The translations under genes and the position numbers were made by a program. The notes under the pieces were generated by a model. That model searched no databases, was not told where the DNA came from, and was given only the letters and a program-made list of their open reading frames with translations. Source: Acidobacteriota bacterium (GTDB lineage: Bacteria > Acidobacteriota > Terriglobia > Terriglobales > Acidobacteriaceae). From it: a DNA stretch of 64,000 nucleotides. The DNA lies in NCBI GenBank assembly GCA_021816455.1, contig JAKAXU010000007.1, forward strand, positions 40,407-104,406, in the 5' to 3' direction. Below, in pieces: positions 19,158-27,539 of this stretch; position 1 is the first letter of the stretch, and each line of letters opens with the position of its first letter.

Positions 19158-20708
19158 GTGATGACACGAGCAGAGGAGCATCTTCCGGGACGGAAGCAGT
19201 TCATGGCGCTGGCGAAAGAGCATACGCTGGTGCCGGTATATCGCAGGCTGACAGCAGACCTGGAGACGCCGGTTTCGGCGTTTCTACGCGTGGCGTGGGA
19301 TGAGCCAGAGTGTTTTCTGCTGGAGTCTGTGGAAAACGGCCAGCAGGTGGGCCGCTATACCTTCATTGGACTGAACCCTTATAAGCGGATTGTGGCGCGT
19401 GGCGAGTCGATTACGGTGATCGAGGGGCGGCGCACGGTGCGCATGAAGGGCGATGTTTTTGCCGTTCTGCGCGAGGCGCTGAGCGGACACAAACCGGCGC
19501 AGGTGGCGGAGTTGCCGCCGTTTACGGCTGGTGCAGTGGGATTTTTCAGCTATGATGCGGTGCGGCGGATCGAGAAGCTGCCGGAGACGGCGGCCGATGA
19601 GTTAGAGGTGCCGGATGCGTGTCTGCTGTTCTTCGACGAAGTGCTGGCGTTTGATCACGTGCGGCGGGAGATTTTGCTGGTGGTGACGGCGGACGTGACG
19701 CTGGAGACTCCTGGCGCGGCGTGGGAAAAGGCAGTGAAGCGGTTGAAAAGGCTGGAGCGCAGGCTGGCGCGTCCGCTGCCGAAGCTGCCGCGGGCGACGA
19801 AGGCAAAGGGCAAGCTGAAGATTGCGCACCGGACGCGGAAACAGGATTACATCGCCGGGGTAGAGCGGATACGCGAGTATATCCGCGCCGGGGATGTCTT
19901 CCAGACGGTCTATGCGCAGCGCTTCGACCTGGAGCCGGAGGTGGATTCCTTCGCGGTGTATCGTGCGCTGCGCATGGTGAATCCATCGCCGTATATGTAT
20001 TTTCTGCGTGTGCAGGGAGAGCCGACGAACGAAGCGGGCAGGAAGAGTAAGAAGAAACGACAGAAGAAAACACAGGGACCGCTGGAGATTGCCGGTTCGT
20101 CGCCGGAGCTGCTGGTGCGTGTGCTTGACGGCAGAGTGGAGTATCGGCCGATCGCCGGGACGCGGCGGCGCGCAGGCGACGAGGCCGAGGATGCGGCGCT
20201 GGAAGCCGAGATGCTGGCCGATGCGAAGGAGCGTAGCGAGCACGTGATGCTGGTGGATCTGGGCAGGAACGACGTGGGCCGGGTGAGCGAGTTCGGCAGT
20301 GTGACAGTGGATCGACTGATGTATGTGGAGCGCTACAGTCACGTCATGCACATGGTGAGTGCGCTGAGCGGACGGCTGCGGCCGGAGTTGACAGCGGTGG
20401 ACGCGCTGCGGGCGTGTTTCCCTGCGGGAACGCTCTCCGGAGCGCCGAAGGTGCGGGCGATGGAGGTTATCGAAGAACTGGAACCGGCGCGGCGCGGGAT
20501 TTATGGCGGAGCGATTCTGTATGCGGATTTCCGGGGCAATCTGGAGAGCTGCATCACGATCCGTACGCTGGTGGCGCAGAATGGACACGCGCATGTGCAG
20601 GCGGGAGCGGGGATCGTAGCCGACTCGGTGCCGGAGGCCGAATATGAGGAGTGCCGGAACAAGGCACAGGCGGTGATCCGCGCCGTAGAGCGGGCACGCA
20701 AGGGCTGA
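19158..20708 (+). CDS. trpE: Anthranilate synthase component I
   Basis: The large subunit of anthranilate synthase, converting chorismate with ammonia from TrpG into anthranilate, the first step to tryptophan. The feedback-binding N-terminal region includes FLLESVENGQQVGRYTFIG. The chorismate-binding domain shows DYIAGVERIREYIRAGDVFQTVYAQRF, IAGTRRRAGDEAEDAALEAEMLADAKERSEHVMLVDLGRNDVGRV and GTLSGAPKVRAMEVIEELEPARRGIYGGAILY. An unusual lysine-rich insertion (RKSKKKRQKKTQGPLEI) interrupts the usual short step before SSPELLV. Start is GTG 19158 or ATG 19161. The partner trpG lies 2.3 kb away on the opposite strand, so the two subunits are not in one operon. Confidence 0.94.
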   Translation: MMTRAEEHLPGRKQFMALAKEHTLVPVYRRLTADLETPVSAFLRVAWDEPECFLLESVENGQQVGRYTFIGLNPYKRIVARGESITVIEGRRTVRMKGDVFAVLREALSGHKPAQVAELPPFTAGAVGFFSYDAVRRIEKLPETAADELEVPDACLLFFDEVLAFDHVRREILLVVTADVTLETPGAAWEKAVKRLKRLERRLARPLPKLPRATKAKGKLKIAHRTRKQDYIAGVERIREYIRAGDVFQTVYAQRFDLEPEVDSFAVYRALRMVNPSPYMYFLRVQGEPTNEAGRKSKKKRQKKTQGPLEIAGSSPELLVRVLDGRVEYRPIAGTRRRAGDEAEDAALEAEMLADAKERSEHVMLVDLGRNDVGRVSEFGSVTVDRLMYVERYSHVMHMVSALSGRLRPELTAVDALRACFPAGTLSGAPKVRAMEVIEELEPARRGIYGGAILYADFRGNLESCITIRTLVAQNGHAHVQAGAGIVADSVPEAEYEECRNKAQAVIRAVERARKG

Positions 20709-20937
20709 GTGTGGTCCAGGTGCGGGCCGAAAGTGGGCGAAAGAAGCGAAGCGCCGGGAAGAGGCGCGATCTGCCTCGTTTTGAAACATCCACGACCGAC
20801 TGATTCAATTTGAAACGTACAGAAGAAGATTGGGCATACGCGTCTCTTGTGGAAAACTCCGTTTCGGGGGAATCTGACATTGTTTAGCGAATGTCCGGAG
20901 GTAACTTCGCGCAAGTGTGTGGGCAAGGAGGAGGACG

Positions 20938-21504
20938 ATGTCCATCGCGTTAACGGCGAATACGACGGCCGGCGGCGGAGCGGGAGCGACGATCTGGAAC
21001 ACTTTGGAAGCCAGCGTTGCGACCGGAAGCCCGGCGGCGCAGATGCTGGCGGCGCTGACTGCGGGCAGCGGGACGGCGGCGGGAGCCGTTGCGAATGGCG
21101 CAGGCGCTTTGGTCGGCGCGCTGACCCCGGTTATTGCCAGTGCACAGGCGACGCTGGACAGCATTATGGCCAATCCGGCGCTGAATCTGAGCCGGGTGCT
21201 GACTTCGCCGAGCTTTGCGGCGCTGGTGAGTACGTTGAACGGCAGTGCGAACGGAACGAACGATGCAGGTTCCGGCAATAGATACTCGACTGCATACTCT
21301 ACGACTATCGGCAGCGGCGGAGAAAACTCCAGTGCCGGGACGACGAGCGGCTCCGATTCCGGCGCAACGGCTACGAGCGTGGACGGCAGCTATTTTTCTC
21401 GTCTTCTGGGTGAACTGGAAAGCGTGATGCAGACGCCGACCGGAGGCAACGCGGCTGAGAGCCTGCTGGGCAGGCTGTCGAGTGTAAAGTTGGCTGTGGC
21501 CTGA
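20938..21504 (+). CDS. Ala/Gly/Ser-rich hypothetical protein
   Basis: A 188-residue protein starting at ATG 20938, which is preceded by a strong AAGGAGGAGGACG ribosome site; the longer ORF start is rejected for that reason. Composition is low-complexity: alanine-rich helices up to about residue 100 (PAAQMLAALTAGSGTAAGAVANGAGALVGAL), then a Ser/Gly/Thr/Asn stretch and a final SYFSRLLGELESVM helix. There is no signal peptide or membrane segment that I would trust, and no recognised domain. The strong ribosome site supports it being a real gene; function unknown. Confidence 0.55.
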   Translation: MSIALTANTTAGGGAGATIWNTLEASVATGSPAAQMLAALTAGSGTAAGAVANGAGALVGALTPVIASAQATLDSIMANPALNLSRVLTSPSFAALVSTLNGSANGTNDAGSGNRYSTAYSTTIGSGGENSSAGTTSGSDSGATATSVDGSYFSRLLGELESVMQTPTGGNAAESLLGRLSSVKLAVA

Positions 21505-21628
21505 GCACCGTCGCAATTGGAGCAATCGCGCAAGGGGGTGCTAGACTTCGGTTGAAACCGAGGACTACCGAGTGGCGATGCGTGCCGATGAGCCATAACC
21601 AGAAACAAATCAGACAGAAGGCGTAATT

Positions 21629-21925
21629 CAGCTGACGCGACGCCAAGTGATGGCGGCATTGGGCGCGGCGACAGTGATGAGCCGGGTGCCTATGGCGGGA
21701 GCGGCGACGCTGGTTGGCGAAGTGTCGGACATTTTGTGCTTGAGCAAGGCGTCGGCGCGCGATTCCGGCTAATTATGTCGGACGGAGCTATGAGAGCGCG
21801 CAGCTTGCGGATACGGATTCTTTGCCGCGGAGAATCGCGATCTAGTGGCGCTGTTTCGCCTGCTCGCGCCGCACGGCGTTCTTCGCATTGGCGGCAATTC
21901 GAGCGGACAGGCGCTGGACACCGCG
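21629..21925 (+). pseudogene. Decayed N-terminal fragment of a GH79-like glycoside hydrolase
   Basis: Three consecutive frames carry pieces of one protein. The first reads TRRQVMAALGAATVMSRVPMAGAA, like a Tat-type export leader; the second NYVGRSYESAQLADTDS; the third FFAAENRDLVALFRLLAPHG then VLRIGGNSSGQALD. The order 'SYES.QLAD..FF..EN..L..LFR.L...GVLRIGGN' matches the start of the catalytic barrel of beta-glucuronidase/heparanase-type GH79 enzymes. Two frame changes and a stop (TAA near 21771) disable it, and the rest of the gene is missing. The 540-base gap 21505-22043 otherwise holds nothing I can support. Confidence 0.5.
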
Positions 21926-22043
21926 CGCAGAAGAGCGAGTGACGAGCCGGGGAGGCAAGATGGAAGTGAGATTGCTGACGGCAAGCGTGGCAGCAATTTT
22001 CCTGGATCATCCGCTCGGCTGAGTGCGTGCCTTGTGGGCCTGC

Positions 22044-23048
22044 TCAGGCATGGCCGAAGAGGTGACGGAAAAAGTGACCGATGCGGTGGAAGACGCCTGG
22101 TTTCCGCTGCGGTGCGGGCTTCTGCGCGGAGGTTTGTGAGGTGGTCGGCGCCACCGGGGCCGCGGCGACCGGGGCGGGCAGTTTGGTTACGGCGACTGCT
22201 TCCGGGCTGGTGGCTCCGTTGTAGGTGAGCGCAGCTGTAGCCTGTGCGTGGACGACGCCGGGTAGAGTGGCGTTGGGTGGTGGCGTGGGCAGAGGAGCAA
22301 GCCCGGCAGACTGCGCGACGGGGAATGCATTGTTGCCGAGGGTGCGCGTGGGTGCAGCAGGGCAGCCACAGGATTCCGATTCATCGTCCACTACTTCCGT
22401 GACGGAGCCTTGCTGGAAGAGAACGCGTTGGTCGGGTTGGACACGGTAAGCGCCGCCGGTGAACAGACTGCTGACGGTGACGTAGGGAGGATTCTTGCCG
22501 GGGTTCTCAACGCAGGTGTCGCCGTGGTCTCCGAGGCGGACTTTGACGGCGGATTTGCCTGGGCCGCTGATCAGGATGCGAAAGTCCGGGGTGAGGATAA
22601 CGTCGGAGTCGGCGCCGGTGCGGAAGTCGGTTTCCAGCGCGCCGCGGTCGAGCGAGACCATGAGGCCGGAGTGGTCGGCGGCGGCGTGGGCTGGGTCCAT
22701 GGTGAGGGTGGCGCGCGTGGTGGAGCAGAGGCGCAACTGGCCGCGGCCAGGCAGGGTGAGGATGGCGGTGTGCGCACCGGCGGTGACCGAGCCGCTGGAG
22801 CCGATGGCGGCGCGGCTGCCGAAGACGGTGAGCGATCCTGCGACGGTGAGCCCGGAGTCGAGCTTGACGAACGCGATCGGCGAGGTGGGTGTAGCCGTGA
22901 CGGGTGAGGCAGCCGTGGATGACGCTGGCGTCGGCGGCTGCGGGACAGCCTGCAGTGCAGCGGAAGCATGCATGCAGGCCGCGGAAAAAAGTGCGATGGA
23001 TGCGATTTGGAATGGGAGAGTGAAGCGGCGTCGCATGGCTGGCGGCAT
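22044..23048 (-). CDS. Secreted hypothetical protein with FecR-like strand pattern
   Basis: A 334-residue protein with an N-terminal signal-like segment (LPFQIASIALFSAACMHASA). The middle region (VAGSLTVFGSRAAIGSSGSVTAGAHTAILTLPGRGQLRLC...LMVSLDRGALETDF) alternates short beta-strands in the way of FecR or similar periplasmic domains, but the match is not strong. The C-terminal third is a Pro/Ala linker ending in a basic His-rich tail (KPGVFHRIGHFFRHLFGHA). It starts seven bases after the trpG stop and so is probably co-transcribed with trpG, although no functional link is evident. Confidence 0.65.
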   Translation of the reverse strand: MPPAMRRRFTLPFQIASIALFSAACMHASAALQAVPQPPTPASSTAASPVTATPTSPIAFVKLDSGLTVAGSLTVFGSRAAIGSSGSVTAGAHTAILTLPGRGQLRLCSTTRATLTMDPAHAAADHSGLMVSLDRGALETDFRTGADSDVILTPDFRILISGPGKSAVKVRLGDHGDTCVENPGKNPPYVTVSSLFTGGAYRVQPDQRVLFQQGSVTEVVDDESESCGCPAAPTRTLGNNAFPVAQSAGLAPLPTPPPNATLPGVVHAQATAALTYNGATSPEAVAVTKLPAPVAAAPVAPTTSQTSAQKPAPQRKPGVFHRIGHFFRHLFGHA

Positions 23049-23055
23049 ATCCGGG

Positions 23056-23631
23056 CTACATGGCCAGGAAGTTGCGGATCATCTGGCGGCCGCCTTCAGT
23101 GAGCACGCTTTCGGGATGAAACTGGACGCCTTCGATGGGCAGCGTACGATGGCGTAGGCCCATGAGAACGGGTGCGCCGCTGGAGTCGGACGTGTGCGCG
23201 GTGGGCAGGAGTTCGTCCGGCAACGTGGCTTCATCGACGATGAGCGAGTGGTAGCGGGTGCAGGTGAGCGGGGTGGGCAGTCCGGCGAAGATGCCATGGC
23301 CGTCGTGGGTGACAGGGCTGGTTTTGCCGTGCATGAGTTCGGCTGCACGGATGACTTGGCCGCCGAAGGCGGCTCCGATGGCCTGATGACCGAGGCAGAC
23401 GCCGAGAATGGGCGCTTTGCCCGCCATGCGCTGGATGAGCGGCACGAGGATGCCGGCTTCCTGCGGCGTGCAGGGGCCGGGCGAAAGCAGGATTCGTTCG
23501 GGATGGAGCGCCTCGACCTCGTCGACGGAAAGCTCGTCGTTGCGGCGAATGACCATCTCCGCGCCGAGTTCACCGAGGTACTGAACGAGGTTGTAGGTGA
23601 AGGAATCGTAGTTGTCGAGAACGAAGACCAT
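23056..23631 (-). CDS. trpG: Glutamine amidotransferase, anthranilate/aminodeoxychorismate synthase component II
   Basis: A class I glutaminase giving ammonia to anthranilate synthase (and, in many bacteria, to aminodeoxychorismate synthase for folate). The 191-residue protein starts [25 protein letters not shown], has the oxyanion strand LLSPGPCTP, the nucleophile in [16 protein letters not shown] and the His-Glu pair in [14 protein letters not shown]. No other pabB is visible in the window, so the amphibolic role cannot be judged. It is transcribed towards trpE rather than with it and heads a two-gene unit with the secreted protein downstream. Confidence 0.94.
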   Translation of the reverse strand: MVFVLDNYDSFTYNLVQYLGELGAEMVIRRNDELSVDEVEALHPERILLSPGPCTPQEAGILVPLIQRMAGKAPILGVCLGHQAIGAAFGGQVIRAAELMHGKTSPVTHDGHGIFAGLPTPLTCTRYHSLIVDEATLPDELLPTAHTSDSSGAPVLMGLRHRTLPIEGVQFHPESVLTEGGRQMIRNFLAM

Positions 23632-23681
23632 GCTGTGTTGAGTGTAGCGCAGGGGATGGTTGCCCAGTGTTGAGATGGGGT

Positions 23682-23909
23682 ATGCGATATCCCCGTAAGA
23701 AGCTCCAATACTTTATTCCAATGAAAAATCACGATTTATTTGACGGAGCTGAACTTGACGGATGCAAATGGACACGCTACGATCTGGGCGGAAAAGAGGA
23801 AGTTGCCCTCTGCCGTTGCAGTGCTTTTGTCAACAAGCCTTTTTGCGATGGCCAACATTCGAAGATTGGCTCCCAGGCGGCTGCGGAAGCAGCGGTCAAA
23901 GCGGGATAG
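23682..23909 (+). CDS. CDGSH-type iron-sulfur protein
   Basis: A small protein (62-80 residues depending on start) with the CDGSH zinc-finger-like motif that holds a 2Fe-2S cluster by three Cys and one His: [20 protein letters not shown]. Bacterial members are cytosolic electron-transfer or redox proteins. Possible starts are 23667, ATG 23682 (GATGGGG upstream) and ATG 23721, which would begin [14 protein letters not shown]; the choice is open. It is divergent from trpG. The cluster ligands are complete, so function as an iron-sulfur protein is likely; the partner is unknown. Confidence 0.85.
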   Translation: MRYPRKKLQYFIPMKNHDLFDGAELDGCKWTRYDLGGKEEVALCRCSAFVNKPFCDGQHSKIGSQAAAEAAVKAG

Positions 23910-23952
23910 GGGTAAGGATCCGGTGTCGATTCCAGGCGATTCGGTGCAATGC

Positions 23953-24524
23953 ATGTTAAATGAGCATCAGCAAATGGAGATTCAGCGCCTGTGGACGCGC
24001 AAGGTAGCGCAGGATGAAGCAGGCGTTCCTTTTCGGAGCGCCATCGCAACCTTATGCCGGCGAGCGCGGAATTTTTGTGCGCACTGGCTTCTGGTATCGG
24101 GGCCAGAAACATACTCGAGATTGGCGGATCCAGCGGTATTTCTACCATCGCCCTAGCGGTCGCGGCCAAGGCGACCCAGGGAAGAGTCATCTCGCTTGAG
24201 ATTGAACCGATTCGGCAGGCAGAATCAAAACAAACGATTGCAAGATTGGGTCTTAGCGACTTTGTCGATTTCCGCCTGGGTGATGCTGCCCAGACTTTGC
24301 CGGAGCTGAGCGATCCAGAGTTTGTTTTGATCGATTGCGAAAAGCACGACTATATCCGCTTTTTCGACATGTTGCGGATGTATCCCGGCGGCATCGTTGA
24401 AGCCGACAATGTCGTTTCTCATCAACTCGGCACTTATGTAGCGCATGTGCAATCGCGACCGGGAGCACAATCCGTAACGTTGCCAATCGGCCATGGTTTA
24501 GAGATCACTCGAGTTGCCAATTGA
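23953..24524 (+). pseudogene. YrrM-like O-methyltransferase with a probable 5' frameshift
   Basis: Most of a SAM-dependent O-methyltransferase is read from about 24018 in one frame: AEFLCALASGIGARNILEIGGSSGISTIALA (motif I), GRVISLEIEP, FVDFRLGDAAQTLPEL, EFVLIDCEKHDYIRFFDML and GGIVEADNVVSH. An apparent N-terminus, MLNEHQQMEIQRLWTRKVAQDEA, lies directly upstream but in another frame, and the methyltransferase frame has a TGA at 24015. A single shift near 24015-24050 would join them into about 190 residues, the normal family size. Alternatively ATG 24054 may start a shortened but folded 156-residue protein. Substrate unknown. Confidence 0.6.
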
Positions 24525-24860
24525 ATCGCGCCGGTGTGGTCGCGAGGAACGTGTCATCCTGCACGCAAGAGATTTGTGCTGCTCGCAATCACATTTCGCT
24601 AGTACAAGTGTTCCAAGATTACTTTCTCACACGGCTGCATGAAGCAACATCAATACAACGTCAATGACTGACTCGATTGGCCGAAGACGTACCCATTCTC
24701 CCTGCGGGCGTCCCATGAGCCGGGTGGCCCATACTTCTGCAAACCTCATCGCGGAAGGGTGGGAAAGCAACCCGATTCGTCCATTTATAAAATCATCGAA
24801 GGAAGATAAAACGAAACGCGAAGGATCCTCGGGATTACTTCGCTGCGCTGCCCCGTGCGG
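24525..24860. other. 336-base intergenic stretch without supported gene
   Basis: This region lies between the methyltransferase and the 3' end of homoserine dehydrogenase. An ORF of 146 codons crosses it (24664-25104) but is mostly antisense to homoserine dehydrogenase and has no domain. I see no RNA gene or clear terminator. Confidence 0.4.
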
Positions 24861-26183
24861 CTACTTCTTCAGAATCTGCATATCCAGCGGTTTTTCCAGC
24901 ACAAAGTCCATCTGCTCGATGGCTTCGAGCGCCCGGCGAAGCGCTGATGTTCGGCAAGGCTCGACGGTGACGACGAAGGGCAGGCGGTCGGCGCAGCAGC
25001 CGGGTTTCTGCAGGATCGCGTTGATATTGATCGACTCCGCAGCCAGCGCGCCGGCGATGGAGGCGACGATGCCGGGTCGGTCGCGAACGAGGAAACGGAT
25101 GTAGTGGGGGACGGCCGGTTCGATGGTGACCTGCGCCGGGAACGACTCGCCCGGAATGCGGCCGAGTCCGTGAGCGAGGTTGACGAGGTCGCTGACGACC
25201 GCGACGGCGGTGGGATGACCGCCTGCTCCGTGACCGGAAAAGACGACTTCTCCGCCGTGCGTGCCGCAGGTGACGACCATGTTTTCCGTGCCGGTGGACC
25301 AAGCCAGGGGAGACTGGCGCGGGATGAGCATGGGACTGACGACGGCGGCCAGGCCCGCGGAGGTCTGCTCGGCGCGGGCGATCTGGCGGATGGTCGAGTC
25401 GAGTTCGGCGGCGTAGGCAAAATCGACGGCGGAGACAGTGGTGATGGGGCGAGCTTCGATCTGTTCGGGGTGAACGTGGACGCGCATGGCCAGACGCATG
25501 AGGATGGCGAGCTTGGCGCGCGCGTCATAACCGGCGACATCCTCGGTGGGATCGGCCTCGGCATAGCCTCGGTGCTGGGCGTCGGCAAGAACGGTGGCGT
25601 AGTCTGCGCCGGACTCCATGGCGGAGAGGATGAAGTTGCAGGTGCCGTTCAGGATGCCCTCGACGCGGGTGATGCGGTCGCCGGAGAGGCCGTGCTCGAT
25701 GCCGGGAATAACCGGAATGCCACCGGCGACGGCGGCACCGAAGAGCAGATGGCAGCCGTTGTGGCGGGCAAGGGATTCCAGTTCCGGGCCGTGGAAGGCG
25801 ATGAGTTTTTTGTTGGCAGTGACGACGCTCCTGCCTGCGGTGAGTGCGCTACGGACCCAGCCGGAGGCCGGTTCCAGGCCGCCGACCAGTTCGACGAATA
25901 CATCGATGCCAGCCTCGCGGGCAAACATATCCTCCGCATGGTCTGTCCACAGGACCGAAGACGGCACCCAGTCGGTACGCTTGCGTGCGACGTTGCGGTT
26001 GGCGACGGCGGCAAGCTGCAGTCCTGCGGGTGCGTCTTCGATGAGGATGCGCGCGACGGAGCTTCCGACGGTGCCGAAGCCAATGAGTCCAATGCGCAGG
26101 GGATGAGCTGGGGCGGGGAACGAGGCGGGGACGGACGACGGGTTGGACACGCGGGGATTCCTCAAGCTAAAAGTTCCTTTCAT
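24861..26183 (-). CDS. hom: Homoserine dehydrogenase with C-terminal ACT domain
   Basis: This enzyme reduces aspartate semialdehyde to homoserine on the way to threonine and methionine. ATG 26183 gives 440 residues; the ORF can extend to 26237, but the extra residues look non-coding. Visible are the Rossmann motif IGLIGFGTVGSSVARIL, VTANKKLIA, the catalytic region GAAVAGGIPVIPGIEHGLSGDRITRVEGILNGTCNFIL, EADPTEDVAGYDARAKLAIL and a C-terminal ACT domain (RDRPGIVASIAGALAAESININAILQKPG), which in relatives senses threonine. It fits functionally with the methionine-forming MmuM elsewhere in the window. Divergent from the VWA gene, with about 130 bases between. Confidence 0.94.
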   Translation of the reverse strand: MKGTFSLRNPRVSNPSSVPASFPAPAHPLRIGLIGFGTVGSSVARILIEDAPAGLQLAAVANRNVARKRTDWVPSSVLWTDHAEDMFAREAGIDVFVELVGGLEPASGWVRSALTAGRSVVTANKKLIAFHGPELESLARHNGCHLLFGAAVAGGIPVIPGIEHGLSGDRITRVEGILNGTCNFILSAMESGADYATVLADAQHRGYAEADPTEDVAGYDARAKLAILMRLAMRVHVHPEQIEARPITTVSAVDFAYAAELDSTIRQIARAEQTSAGLAAVVSPMLIPRQSPLAWSTGTENMVVTCGTHGGEVVFSGHGAGGHPTAVAVVSDLVNLAHGLGRIPGESFPAQVTIEPAVPHYIRFLVRDRPGIVASIAGALAAESININAILQKPGCCADRLPFVVTVEPCRTSALRRALEAIEQMDFVLEKPLDMQILKK

Positions 26184-26315
26184 GATAAACGCAGGACTGC
26201 GCGTGGAGGATGCCTTAACTTCGGATCCGGGCGGCATGCCGGGGTCTCCATGCTGGAGCGAGCAATGGAGTCGGAGACCGGTCGGGTTGATAGAATCGTG
26301 AACAGGATGCGGACT

Positions 26316-27350
26316 ATGAGCAGAGGATTACAGTGGTTTTGCGCGGCGGCAGTGTGCGCCGGGCTGGTGACGGCAGGGTTGGCGCAGATCCCCGGCAACA
26401 CAGGAACACCGGCGACAGCTGGAGCGCAGACGGCGGTCGGGATGACGGCCCAGAGCGGCGCGGGACAGAACGCGGGACAGAACAACGCAACGCAGCCGGG
26501 CAGCGATCAGGGCTTCAAGATCGTGCGTAACGTGAACGAAGTCAACCTGATTTTTACGGTTACGGACCGGCATGGTGCGTTTATCCCGAACTTGCGACTG
26601 AGCGATTTTGCGCTGCTGGATGATCAAAAGGCTCCGGAGCGGGTGACGAGCTTCACGCAGCAGACAAATCTACCGTTGCGTGTGGGTCTGGTGATCGACG
26701 CGAGTACATCGATCCGGCAGCGATTCGATTTCGAGAAGCAGTCTGCGACGCAGTTCCTGTTGCAGGTGCTGCGGTCGCGGGCAGACCGGGCGTTTGTGAT
26801 GGCATTCGATGCAACGCCGACACTGGAGCAGGACTGGACAGACAACATCGATGCGCTGGAGACCGGAGTGAACAAGCTTCGGCCCGGTGGGAGCACAGCG
26901 CTGTATGACGCCGTGTATGAAGCCTGTCAGGCGAAACAGTTATCTCAGACGCGCGGACAGGAACCGGTGCGGCGCGCGATTGTGGTGATCTCGGACGGGA
27001 ACGACAACCAGAGCCGCGTCTATATCGACGAGGCGATCAAGATGTGCGAGAGAGCGGAGACGATCATCTACGCGATCAGCACGAACTGGACTCCAAGCCG
27101 CGGACGCGGTGACGACTCGCTGCGCAAGATGGCCGAGGCGACGGGCGGACGGGCGTTTTTCCCTCCGTCGATGGAGGATATGGTCAACGGCTTCAACAGC
27201 ATCTCGGAAGAGCTGAGAAGCCAGTATCTGCTGACGTATACGCCGGCGGATTTCAAGTCGGACGGGGCGTTCCGGACAATTTATCTGTACTGTTTGGACA
27301 GGCGGTATCATGTGCGCGCGAAGAAGGGTTATTTTGCGCCACGTGAATGA
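26316..27350 (+). CDS. Secreted VWFA-domain protein
   Basis: The ORF track merges this gene with a long antisense extension; the real protein begins at ATG 26316 (AGGA nine bases upstream) or ATG 26307, about 344 residues. A signal peptide (WFCAAAVCAGLVTAGLAQ) precedes a Gln/Asn/Gly-rich linker. A beta-rich segment VNEVNLIFTVTDRHGAFIPNLRLSDFALLDDQ leads into a von Willebrand factor A domain with the MIDAS motif DASTS, the conserved GGSTALYDAV and VVISDGNDN. This is the VWFA-related Acidobacteria secreted family as I remember it; its binding partner is unknown. A strong hairpin follows the gene. Confidence 0.85.
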   Translation: MSRGLQWFCAAAVCAGLVTAGLAQIPGNTGTPATAGAQTAVGMTAQSGAGQNAGQNNATQPGSDQGFKIVRNVNEVNLIFTVTDRHGAFIPNLRLSDFALLDDQKAPERVTSFTQQTNLPLRVGLVIDASTSIRQRFDFEKQSATQFLLQVLRSRADRAFVMAFDATPTLEQDWTDNIDALETGVNKLRPGGSTALYDAVYEACQAKQLSQTRGQEPVRRAIVVISDGNDNQSRVYIDEAIKMCERAETIIYAISTNWTPSRGRGDDSLRKMAEATGGRAFFPPSMEDMVNGFNSISEELRSQYLLTYTPADFKSDGAFRTIYLYCLDRRYHVRAKKGYFAPRE

Positions 27351-27380
27351 CGGGGGCAGGCGAGAATCACGAAGACGATG

Positions 27381-27410
27381 GAACAGGCACGGCGCTCGCC
27401 GTGCCTGTTC
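27381..27410 (+). terminator. 13-bp perfect hairpin after the VWA gene
   Basis: GAACAGGCACGGC, loop GCTC, GCCGTGCCTGTTC is a perfect 13-bp stem 31 bases after the VWA stop and is followed by TGTTTC. The arm sequence GGAACAGGCACG appears once more directly downstream. It is a likely intrinsic terminator or a small palindromic repeat. Confidence 0.65.
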
Positions 27411-27539
27411 TGTTTCAGGAACAGGCACGTCGAGCGATTCCCCATCCAGTGCGCAACTCTGAATACATTCCAATTTTTTCCTCTGCGACATGCGCATTCA
27501 CGGTCGAATGGAAGCAGAATCTTCCGGGGGTAAGGAAAC

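Noticed and set aside
25104-26315. Long plus-strand ORF joined to the VWA protein in the ORF track
   Set aside because: It is antisense to homoserine dehydrogenase, has a Gly/Asp-rich shadow composition and no domain; only the part from 26316 is a real protein.
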